Shown piece after piece: positions 1 to 5,422 of a stretch of DNA of 5,422 bases; position 1 is the first letter of the stretch; the number at the start of each line of letters is the position of its first letter. Location of the stretch: positions 1 through 5,422 of the forward strand of contig CAMNND010000078.1 in the NCBI GenBank assembly GCA_946545035.1. The letters are read 5' to 3'. A model generated the notes under the pieces. It was not told the origin of the DNA and made no database searches. It saw only the letters and a list, made by a program, of their open reading frames with translations. The stretch comes from an uncultured Clostridium sp. (GTDB lineage Bacteria > Bacillota > Clostridia > TANB77 > CAG-508). The position numbers and the translations under genes were made by a program.

Positions 1-13
1 ATAACGTCAGATA

Positions 14-33
14 AAATTCGACAAAACGAATTT
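14..33. repeat. Short perfect inverted repeat downstream of wzy
   Basis: AAATTCG at 14-20 and CGAATTT at 27-33 form a 7-bp perfect stem with a 6-base loop. It lies 18 bases past the wzy stop. No T-run follows on the minus strand (the next bases are TATCTGACG), so it does not look like an intrinsic terminator. The stem is short and has only two G-C pairs, so it may be chance in AT-rich DNA. Confidence 0.3.
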
Positions 34-50
34 ACACAAAAAATTTTACA

Positions 51-1496
51 CTATGTCCTATTCAAAATTTTATAACATAACTTTATACAGATAACTACAA
101 GAACAGTTCCATATAACAATTCTTTTAAAGTTAAATATAAAGCTCCTCGTGAAAAACCAATAATAGCATTTAATCCTGCTACAGTGATAAAAAGCTCTAG
201 TGGATTATTTGAGTATTTAGAACTATTTGCATAATTAATTATAATTCCAAGAAATGCACCAATTAGTGCCATATAGATAAGCCCTCCTACATAGCCTCCA
301 TTAAGAAATGCTTCTCCTATCATAGAAAAACCAGCACCCCAGTTAATTTTTAAGTATTCTTGGGAAAACCAATCTCCAATTAAAATTTGTTTAATACCAA
401 AAATATTTAATCCTCTAGATGATACAGCCCCTAAAATAGATGTTAAATAAGTGTTGGTATATGGATATATCCCACTTCCCGCATGAAACAGGAAAGTAAT
501 TATATTCATTGTACCACCCAATTCAAAGAAAACATCTAGAATAGGAGAGGATTCATTATTTAAAAGATTTGAGAAATCCAATGAACTAAGTCCACTTCCA
601 CTATCGCGCACTGCTGTAACAATGTTTAAAAAATATATACCAACTATACATACAATAATGTATTTGATGTATTTTCTTAGTGGAATTTTTTTATAATATG
701 TTTGTAACCAAACAAGAATTACTAATGAATATAACCAACTACCTCTATCTCCTGATAATAGTTGAAGTACAGCATAAATTCCAAATATTGAATATACAAT
801 TATTCTTGATTTATTTGAATTACTACAACCTATTAAATAACCGACTAATGCAGGATAAAACAAATACATAATTATCTGAATATAACCTGCTTGAGTGGCA
901 TGTTCACCATAATAAAGTGCATTATATCCATACAAACGGGCTACAATCATATTGAACATAGCAGAATAGATAGCTATTGGCGTAGTTATAATTAATAATA
1001 TTCCAGTTACTATACGCATTGATTTTTTTATTTTATTCTTGTAATTGTCTGTAATAAAAAATTCATTATACTTTCTATCTGTAGTTCTTGCTTTATTTCT
1101 TTTGGTAAATAACATTACCCCAAAATGAAAAACCAACATACACATACAAATATATAATTGAACGTTAACAAGATCACTTTCATTCGGTACATAACTATGC
1201 CCATAAAAAAGAATACCACTTCCAATTTCATTAGCTTGATGAATATTAAACGCCCACATTATTGGTTGTCCATAATTAAATAAAACAAAAAAAGTCATGA
1301 AAATAAAGTAAGGTGAAAATAGAATTTCTTTGGTTTTACACTTCCATGTATAAATGCAATAAATATAGCAAAAAATACCTAACCAATTGATCATCATGTG
1401 ATTTTTATACACAGCACATGCGCCAAAATATATAAGCAACAAAATAAATGAAATTAATTCTTTCACAGAGATTTTAAAAAAAATATTACTCTTCAT
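51..1496 (-). CDS. wzy: Wzy-type oligosaccharide repeat-unit (O-antigen) polymerase, multi-pass membrane protein
   Basis: This 481-residue protein is dominated by hydrophobic helices. Likely membrane segments lie at about 12-30, 35-50, 58-82, 110-131, 160-183, 205-223, 231-247, 253-267, 276-296, 400-425, 432-448 and 452-475. A larger, mostly extracytoplasmic loop lies at about 297-399. Within it and beside it are features usual for Wzy polymerases: GDRGSW (249-254), the conserved arginine-containing AVRDSGSG (295-302), ELGGTMNII (325-333) and GFSMIGEAFLNGGYVG (389-404), plus GFSRGALYL (447-455). Wzy proteins join undecaprenyl-diphosphate-linked repeat units into a long chain on the outer face of the membrane. 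Position at the end of three glycosyltransferases fits this role. A Wzx flippase or O-antigen ligase is less likely: flippases show a different 12-14 helix pattern without the big late loop, and ligase-type WaaL proteins usually lack the GDRG motif. The start is ATG 1496, three bases after the upstream stop, with AAGGG nine bases before it. Only 50 bases follow the TAG stop. Confidence 0.85.
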   Translation of the reverse strand: MKSNIFFKISVKELISFILLLIYFGACAVYKNHMMINWLGIFCYIYCIYTWKCKTKEILFSPYFIFMTFFVLFNYGQPIMWAFNIHQANEIGSGILFYGHSYVPNESDLVNVQLYICMCMLVFHFGVMLFTKRNKARTTDRKYNEFFITDNYKNKIKKSMRIVTGILLIITTPIAIYSAMFNMIVARLYGYNALYYGEHATQAGYIQIIMYLFYPALVGYLIGCSNSNKSRIIVYSIFGIYAVLQLLSGDRGSWLYSLVILVWLQTYYKKIPLRKYIKYIIVCIVGIYFLNIVTAVRDSGSGLSSLDFSNLLNNESSPILDVFFELGGTMNIITFLFHAGSGIYPYTNTYLTSILGAVSSRGLNIFGIKQILIGDWFSQEYLKINWGAGFSMIGEAFLNGGYVGGLIYMALIGAFLGIIINYANSSKYSNNPLELFITVAGLNAIIGFSRGALYLTLKELLYGTVLVVICIKLCYKILNRT

Positions 1497-1499
1497 AAT

Positions 1500-2588
1500 C
1501 TATCGCCCTTTAATTACACCATTAATAAAATTCATCCATTCTTGACAAATTATGTCAACATCTAAAATATCTCTGATTTTTGTAGCTTCTTTGCCCATAT
1601 CTATAGCTTTATTATAATTACTTAACAACTCAATAATTGCACTCGAAAATTCTTTTTCATTTCCAACTGACGTAAGCCATCCATTTTTCTTATTTTTTAT
1701 AAACATTTTAGCCCCACCAATTGGACAATCAGTCGCTACTACAGGTATCCCAATTGCTAATGCTTCCAACATAGAATTAGATATTCCTTCATAATTTGAC
1801 GAGATTAAAAATCCCTTACTATTAATCATTTCATCATGAATATTTTTTGAAAATCCCTTAAGATGAACTTTATCTTCTATATCATTTTTATTAATATAAT
1901 TTTGTAATTCATCTCTTAATGGTCCATCGCCATAAATATCCAAATAACAATCAATTCCACTTTTATTCACATTCTTTATTGCATTGATCATCATTTTAAG
2001 ATTTTTTTGAGAGTTCAATCTACAAGCTGTAATCATACGATTCTGCACTATACCTTGCTTAAAATAAGGAAGGTTTGGTGTGAGTGGGTTAGCAATAACT
2101 GTTCTTGCAACATTTTTAGCTATTTTTAGATCAAAATATTGTTTTGCATCATTAGTTTGTAAAACCAATCCATCAACTTTGTTGTATAAAAAATCCCTCA
2201 TTTTTCTAATTATTTTTTGTTCTGGATCCTGAAATGGATCATTTCTTTCGCTTACAATTAGTGGAATATTAGAATATCTACATGCTAGAATTGTATGAAT
2301 ATTTACATCAGCTAAAAATGATACGACACAATCAGGATTATAATCTTTGATATAATCTCTTAATTTAATTACTCTTTCAATGGGGCGAATTATTTTTATT
2401 TTGTTGTTTGCAACTATGTGTTTTAATTCGATTTTTGAATTTAATGCATAATCTTGTCTTGTACTATATATAGTAACTATTCCTACTTCTACATTATTCT
2501 CAATCAGTCTATTTGCAAGAGCTGCTATTACTCTTTCAGCACCACCATTTCCCAATATACCAATAACAAATAAAACTTTCTTGACCAT
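1500..2588 (-). CDS. Glycosyltransferase family 4 (GT-B), PglH/PglJ/EpsF-like
   Basis: This 362-residue GT-B enzyme has the N-terminal glycine-rich motif LGNGGAERV (12-20), VVSFLADVNIHT (88-99) and PLIVSERNDPF (109-119), a set resembling the PglH/PglJ group of HexNAc-adding transferases. The C-terminal donor domain shows ACRLNSQKN with Arg190 and Lys195, IYGDGPLRDEL (218-228), and the E-x7-E motif at Glu267 and Glu275 in YEGISNSMLEALAIGIP, followed by ATDCPIGG (285-292). All canonical retaining GT4 residues are present and the length is typical, so it should be active in the cytosol, adding a later sugar of the repeat unit from a nucleotide sugar. The specific donor is not readable; an N-acetylhexosamine is only an inference. 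The ATG start has a strong AGGAGG site. The gap to the upstream GT2 gene is 37 bases, and the next gene, wzy, starts three bases after its stop. Confidence 0.9.
   Translation of the reverse strand: MVKKVLFVIGILGNGGAERVIAALANRLIENNVEVGIVTIYSTRQDYALNSKIELKHIVANNKIKIIRPIERVIKLRDYIKDYNPDCVVSFLADVNIHTILACRYSNIPLIVSERNDPFQDPEQKIIRKMRDFLYNKVDGLVLQTNDAKQYFDLKIAKNVARTVIANPLTPNLPYFKQGIVQNRMITACRLNSQKNLKMMINAIKNVNKSGIDCYLDIYGDGPLRDELQNYINKNDIEDKVHLKGFSKNIHDEMINSKGFLISSNYEGISNSMLEALAIGIPVVATDCPIGGAKMFIKNKKNGWLTSVGNEKEFSSAIIELLSNYNKAIDMGKEATKIRDILDVDIICQEWMNFINGVIKGR
1506..1510 (-). promoter_or_regulatory. Ribosome binding site of wzy, inside the preceding GT4 gene
   Basis: AAGGG within the last codons of the upstream glycosyltransferase (its terminal Lys-Gly-Arg) lies nine bases before the wzy ATG. 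With only ATT between the TAG stop and the ATG, the two genes are likely translationally coupled. The site is moderate and the spacing slightly long. Confidence 0.5.
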
Positions 2589-2593
2589 TTTCT

Positions 2594-2599
2594 CCTCCT
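2594..2599 (-). promoter_or_regulatory. Strong Shine-Dalgarno AGGAGG of the second GT4 gene
   Basis: AGGAGG lies five bases upstream of ATG 2588 (TAGGAGGAGAAAATG on the minus strand). It is the strongest ribosome binding site in the window and lies in the 37-base gap after the GT2 stop, so this gene is probably initiated independently rather than by coupling. Confidence 0.75.
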
Positions 2600-2625
2600 A
2601 AGAATATATACAATCAATTTTTGAG

Positions 2626-3618
2626 TTATTTTAGTTTTCTATAAATATAACTTATTACAAGAAGAAATTTTGTATGATTTTTCAACATCATATATAATAA
2701 TATACGATTTGAAAGATCTAAATTTTTTTTATCAACTTTCTTTAGACGGTCATGAATTTCTTCATTATTAAAAATAGTTTTCAAATATTGTGATTTATTA
2801 TTTAAGTCTGATTTTCCTACAGCATTCACCATTGTACGCATATTAATATAATTCATATAATATAAAACTGGTGCCTCGACAAAATACTTTTTTAAAGATA
2901 AAAATAAACTTTCAAATGAAGTTATGTATTTTTCATTAAAATGTTGGGTCATTGATCCATCATTAATGTAATAATTAACAAAGTTCTTCTTTATTATGTA
3001 AGTATTTTCCATTGAATCTGTGGCTATTGCTGAAAAAACCATATCTTCTCCAATAGAAATATTTTTATCATAGTATTTTATGCATTTTAGTGCAATTTCT
3101 TTAGAATAAATTTTATTCCATCTTGTTGGTCCAATTCCACCCGGACGCATATAAGTCACTTTTACTTTCTCTATAGATGATTTATCATAGTAACCTTCTT
3201 TTAATGAAGAGTACACTTCTGTCTTTTCTACAACATCATTAGTTACCCTTTGAAAGCCGTACATAATTGTATCAATATCTGGATATTTTTTGATAATAGA
3301 TTTTATAGTACTATACCAACCATCTTCAAGCCAATCATCACTATCAACATATGCAATGTGTTTACCACTTGCAATAAGCGTACCAGCTTTAACTGCATCA
3401 GCCAATCCACCATTTTTTTTATGAATAACTTCAATATTATCATATTTATTAGCATATTCATCACAAATAAAAGGACATCTATCTGGACTTCCATCATCAA
3501 CAAGGATGATTTCAAGATATCTATCCATTTGATTAATTATACTTTGAATACAACGTTCGAGATATTTTTCTACTTTGTAAATCGGAATAACAATGCTTAA
3601 CTCTACTTTATTGTCCAC
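2626..3618 (-). CDS. Glycosyltransferase family 2 (GT-A)
   Basis: This is an inverting family 2 glycosyltransferase of about 330 residues. Numbering from the GTG at 3618, the N-terminal GT-A fold opens with VELSIVIPIYKVEKYL, then LVDDGSPD with DDGS at 41-44 (nucleotide binding), NGGLADA at 69-75, YVDSDD with the metal-binding DSD at 92-94, RWNKIYS near 166-172, and GED at 190-192, the usual place of the catalytic base. The remaining 130 or so residues are a lysine- and tyrosine-rich C-terminal region with no recognisable domain; the last 25 residues are hydrophobic and basic and may touch the membrane. It likely adds one sugar to the lipid-linked repeat in the cytosol; donor unknown. Two in-frame GTG starts are possible. 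GTG at 3627 directly abuts the upstream stop and gives 333 residues but has little Shine-Dalgarno sequence. GTG at 3618 has AGGTGA five bases upstream and is preferred. Confidence 0.9.
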   Translation of the reverse strand: MDNKVELSIVIPIYKVEKYLERCIQSIINQMDRYLEIILVDDGSPDRCPFICDEYANKYDNIEVIHKKNGGLADAVKAGTLIASGKHIAYVDSDDWLEDGWYSTIKSIIKKYPDIDTIMYGFQRVTNDVVEKTEVYSSLKEGYYDKSSIEKVKVTYMRPGGIGPTRWNKIYSKEIALKCIKYYDKNISIGEDMVFSAIATDSMENTYIIKKNFVNYYINDGSMTQHFNEKYITSFESLFLSLKKYFVEAPVLYYMNYINMRTMVNAVGKSDLNNKSQYLKTIFNNEEIHDRLKKVDKKNLDLSNRILLYMMLKNHTKFLLVISYIYRKLK

Positions 3619-3623
3619 AAATT

Positions 3624-3629
3624 TCACCT
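3624..3629 (-). promoter_or_regulatory. Shine-Dalgarno AGGTGA deciding the GT2 start, overlapping the upstream stop codon
   Basis: On the minus strand the junction reads TAGGTGAAATTTGTG. AGGTGA is an exact match to the 3' part of the consensus AAGGAGGTGA and lies five bases before GTG at 3618. Its first two bases, AG, belong to the TAG stop of the upstream GT4 gene. The other candidate start, GTG at 3627, is contained in this very motif, so it could hardly use it. Confidence 0.65.
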
Positions 3630-4707
3630 ACTTTAATAATTCTTTAATTGTTTCTTCTACCACTATTTTTTTATCAAATACATCTTCCATATGTTTTCTT
3701 GATGCTAATCCCATAGCTTTTCGCTCTTCATATGATAGTTCGGAAAACTTCTTCATCTTTTTATATAAATCATCTGCATTCTTTTTTTTAACTAAGAATC
3801 CACTTTTATTCTCTATAACCGCTTCGAGACAACCATGAATATTTGTCGTAATGATAGGTCTCCCACTTGCAGCACTTTCAAGATTAGTGTTAGCCATACC
3901 TTCATGCCAAGATGGAAGCACAAAACAATGACACTGTTCGATAAATGGTCTTACATCTTTTTGATATCCATGGTAGTGTAACCAACCTTCATTTTCGTAT
4001 TTCTCAATTGTGTCTTTATAGTTTTCTTCGTATCCACCTAATACATTCAATTCACATTTAATGCCTTCTGAAACAAGTTTTTTCATTGCATAAAATAATT
4101 CATCTATGCCTTTTTCAGCCATTATTCTACCCATAAAGAGAAATTTGATAACATCGTTATTTGGATATGGTAATACACTATAATGATCTAAATTTACTCC
4201 TGCACCATTTAGTCTGTAAGTTTGAGATTCTTTTACAATTTGGTTTCTAATAAAGATTTGTCTATTTTCTTCATTTTCAAAAAAGACTACTTTTGCTTTT
4301 TTACAAGCAATTGTATATAGTTTTATGACAAACTTTCTAAGTAAACCATCATTTTCAAATGCAGTTCCTAATCCTGTAATATTTACAGCGTAATTCACTC
4401 CGAGCAAATGGCAAACCATTCCACCATAGATATTTGGTTTTATCGTATATGTAATAACTAAATCTGGCTTAACATGCTTTATCAATTTATAATAAGAAAT
4501 TATCAATGAAAGATCTTTTATAGGATTAATCCCTCTACGATCCACCTTTGTATCAATAAATTTGCAACCCATCGATACTAAATCATTAATGAATTCTCCC
4601 TTTGGAAGACAAATTGATACTTCATGATGCTTTAAAAGTTCTTCAATTAGTTCCTTTCTGAATTTGTATAGACCAACATCATTATTTGCAAGGATTAATA
4701 TTTTCAT
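3628..4707 (-). CDS. Glycosyltransferase family 4 (GT-B), PglA/EpsD/CapM-like
   Basis: This 359-residue cytosolic enzyme has a two-domain GT-B layout. The N-terminal acceptor domain starts MKILILANNDVGLYKFR and carries DRRGINPIKDL (57-66), TYTIKPNIYGG (87-97) and NITGLGTAFEN (109-119), a combination familiar from HexNAc transferases that extend undecaprenyl-linked sugars. The C-terminal donor domain has the retaining GT4 signatures: GRIMAEKG with Arg194 and Lys199, which in the family contact the nucleotide diphosphate, and an E-x7-E motif at Glu269 and Glu277 within SWHEGMANTNLES. All key residues are present and the length is normal. It probably adds the second sugar to the lipid-linked first residue, as PglA does with GalNAc on di-N-acetylbacillosamine, but donor and linkage are inferred. 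The ATG start has GAGG at 4719-4716, eight bases upstream. A 37-base gap separates it from the acetyltransferase gene, and its TAG stop forms part of the ribosome binding site of the next gene. Confidence 0.9.
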   Translation of the reverse strand: MKILILANNDVGLYKFRKELIEELLKHHEVSICLPKGEFINDLVSMGCKFIDTKVDRRGINPIKDLSLIISYYKLIKHVKPDLVITYTIKPNIYGGMVCHLLGVNYAVNITGLGTAFENDGLLRKFVIKLYTIACKKAKVVFFENEENRQIFIRNQIVKESQTYRLNGAGVNLDHYSVLPYPNNDVIKFLFMGRIMAEKGIDELFYAMKKLVSEGIKCELNVLGGYEENYKDTIEKYENEGWLHYHGYQKDVRPFIEQCHCFVLPSWHEGMANTNLESAASGRPIITTNIHGCLEAVIENKSGFLVKKKNADDLYKKMKKFSELSYEERKAMGLASRKHMEDVFDKKIVVEETIKELLK

Positions 4708-4744
4708 TTATTGTACCTCATCTCAATATATTCATTTTAAATAA

Positions 4745-5338
4745 TTAAACATTTTTCTTAATGCTTTTTGCCGGAACTCCAACATATGTTCCAAAAGTGT
4801 TCAAGTTTTTTATTACAACTGCACCTGCTCCAATCAAACAATTTTCACAAATATCAATATTGTTGCTAATTGTTGCACCAGCACCAATCCAAGTCTTCTT
4901 TCCAACATGCACAGTACCACATAAATGTGCACCTACAGAAACATGAGAATAATCATCAAGTACGCAATCATGATCAATTGAACTACAAGTATTAACAATT
5001 ACACCATTGCCAATCTTTGCGCCAGGATTAATTACGGCACCTGCCATTACAACTGTACCAAGTCCTATCTCAACATCATCCGCTACAACTGCATTTGGAT
5101 GAATCAATGTGACAAGTTTTTTATTTTTTGATAAGCGCTCTCTTACATCTGCATTTCCAATTGCAACAAATACATCCCCATCAACAGACGTATTTGTCGA
5201 ACCAACTACTGGATAACCACTACAAGATGTAACATTATTATTATCATCAAGAAAAACAATCTCGTCATATCCATTTAACTTTGCTATTCCAGCAACAACT
5301 TTTCCATGACCAGATGCTCCTATAATAGTCAATTTCAT
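4745..5338 (-). CDS. pglD: PglD/EpsM/NeuD-family sugar N-acetyltransferase
   Basis: This 197-residue protein matches the usual length of PglD-type acetyltransferases. The N-terminal part is a small Rossmann-like domain with GASGHGK at residues 7-13, which in this family binds the UDP-amino-sugar. It is followed by IHPNA (79-83) and then hexapeptide repeats of a left-handed beta helix (about 84-180; for example IGLGTVV, IGNGVIV, IGAGATI, IGAGAVV), ending in the typical GVPAKSIKK tail. His123 in SSIDHDC and His132 in YSHVSVGAH align by spacing with the catalytic His125 and acetyl-CoA-side His134 of Campylobacter PglD, so the active site looks intact. The known family reaction is acetyl transfer from acetyl-CoA to the 4-amino group of a UDP-sugar in the cytosol. 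The start is an ATG preceded seven bases upstream by GGGGG, overlapping the upstream transferase stop. The symbol is by family; a different amino-sugar or an O-acetyl acceptor remains possible. No 4-aminotransferase or 4,6-dehydratase gene is in view. Confidence 0.88.
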   Translation of the reverse strand: MKLTIIGASGHGKVVAGIAKLNGYDEIVFLDDNNNVTSCSGYPVVGSTNTSVDGDVFVAIGNADVRERLSKNKKLVTLIHPNAVVADDVEIGLGTVVMAGAVINPGAKIGNGVIVNTCSSIDHDCVLDDYSHVSVGAHLCGTVHVGKKTWIGAGATISNNIDICENCLIGAGAVVIKNLNTFGTYVGVPAKSIKKNV

Positions 5339-5422
5339 TTTGATTCCCCCGATCCCATAAATTCTTCCATAGTTACAGAATCTGCATTATTTATTCCTTC
5401 ACGTTTTAATACCGTTTTAATA
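5335..5422 (-). CDS. Initiating phosphoglycosyltransferase (bacterial sugar transferase), C-terminal fragment
   Basis: This is the 3' end of a gene cut by the right edge of the window; only 28 codons and a TGA stop are visible, with the first complete codon at 5421-5419. The tail reads VLKREGINNADSVTMEEFMG and then GSGESK. The pattern VLKREGI...TMEEF is the characteristic C-terminus of Firmicute bacterial sugar transferases (PF02397; PglC, EpsL and related enzymes), recognised here from memory. Such monotopic membrane enzymes transfer a sugar phosphate from a UDP-sugar to undecaprenyl phosphate on the cytosolic face, the first step of repeat-unit assembly. The catalytic Asp-Glu region lies outside the window, so activity cannot be judged. 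Its stop overlaps the next gene's start by four bases (ATGA), suggesting translational coupling to the acetyltransferase. The substrate is not shown; a diacetylated 4-amino-sugar is an inference from that neighbour. Confidence 0.82.
   Translation of the reverse strand, partial: IKTVLKREGINNADSVTMEEFMGSGESK
5346..5350 (-). promoter_or_regulatory. Shine-Dalgarno site of the PglD-like gene, inside the upstream coding region
   Basis: GGGGG followed by AATC lies seven bases before the ATG at 5338. It sits inside the last codons of the upstream sugar transferase, and the stop and start codons overlap as ATGA. This arrangement supports the chosen start and is typical of translational coupling. Confidence 0.6.

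Noticed and set aside
14..33. Intrinsic terminator at the inverted repeat after wzy
   Set aside because: The stem is only 7 bp with two G-C pairs and no T-run follows it on either strand.
31..51. Direct repeat TTTACAC at 31-37 and 45-51 as a possible attachment or recombination site
   Set aside because: It is seven bases in AT-rich sequence, partly inside the wzy stop region, with no integrase or element nearby.
680..871. 63-codon plus-strand open frame inside wzy
   Set aside because: It is antisense to transmembrane segments, has no recognisable features, and is the length expected by chance.
3303..3515. 70-codon minus-strand open frame in another register within the GT2 gene
   Set aside because: It overlaps the conserved DDGS-to-DSD region in a different frame; the GT2 frame is clearly the coding one.
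3250..3600. 116-codon open frame on the plus strand opposite the GT2 gene
   Set aside because: It is fully antisense to the catalytic domain of a gene with clear GT2 motifs, its product is low-complexity Ile/Asn/Phe/Thr-rich, and no ribosome binding site or family is evident.
3593..3838. 81-codon plus-strand open frame spanning the end of the first GT4 and the start of the GT2 gene
   Set aside because: It is an antisense shadow with a Ser/Phe-rich product caused by AT-rich composition; it crosses a clean junction between two real genes.
2589..4744. Two intergenic gaps of identical length (37 bases: 2589-2625 and 4708-4744) as a repeated regulatory element
   Set aside because: Beyond each carrying a ribosome binding site, the two sequences share no alignable segment; the equal length looks like coincidence.
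4761..4946. Plus-strand open frame opposite the acetyltransferase C-terminus
   Set aside because: It is the mirror of hexapeptide repeat codons, which produce a repetitive Pro/Ala-rich antisense frame without independent support.

Overview
This window is part of a surface polysaccharide (capsule or exopolysaccharide) biosynthesis cluster from a low-GC bacterium, most likely a Firmicute. The evidence is AT-rich coding DNA (single 60-base lines range from about 17% to 38% GC), strong purine-rich Shine-Dalgarno sites, GTG start usage, and protein families typical of Gram-positive Wzx/Wzy-type loci. The species cannot be named from this sequence.

All genes lie on the minus strand, packed head to tail and reading from the right edge to the left. 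In transcription order they are: the last 28 codons of an initiating phosphoglycosyltransferase (bacterial sugar transferase, PglC/EpsL type; 5422-5335); a PglD/EpsM/NeuD-type amino-sugar N-acetyltransferase (5338-4745); a GT-B family 4 glycosyltransferase of the PglA/EpsD/CapM kind (4707-3628); a GT-A family 2 glycosyltransferase (start 3618 or 3627, end 2626); a second GT4 enzyme, PglH/PglJ-like (2588-1500); and a multi-pass Wzy-type repeat-unit polymerase (1496-51). The gaps are a 4-base overlap, 37 bases, 0-9 bases, 37 bases and 3 bases. No promoter or convincing terminator is visible, so this is the interior of one operon. No gene-free stretch exceeds 50 bases.

Inferred joint function: the phosphoglycosyltransferase places the first sugar phosphate on undecaprenyl phosphate. 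PglD, acting in the cytosol, N-acetylates a UDP-4-amino-sugar, which is probably that first sugar (a di-N-acetylbacillosamine-like residue). The three glycosyltransferases then each add a sugar, giving a repeat of about four residues if no other transferase is involved, and Wzy polymerises the flipped repeats outside the membrane. The flippase (Wzx), chain-length regulators and the dehydratase/aminotransferase needed to make the 4-amino-sugar are not in the window.

I found no mobile element, RNA gene, CRISPR array or clearly new system. The points most worth a second look are the PglC-PglD-PglA-like gene order, the start site and coupling of the GT2 gene, the compositional drop along the operon, and homopolymer tracts, notably one at the very start of wzy.
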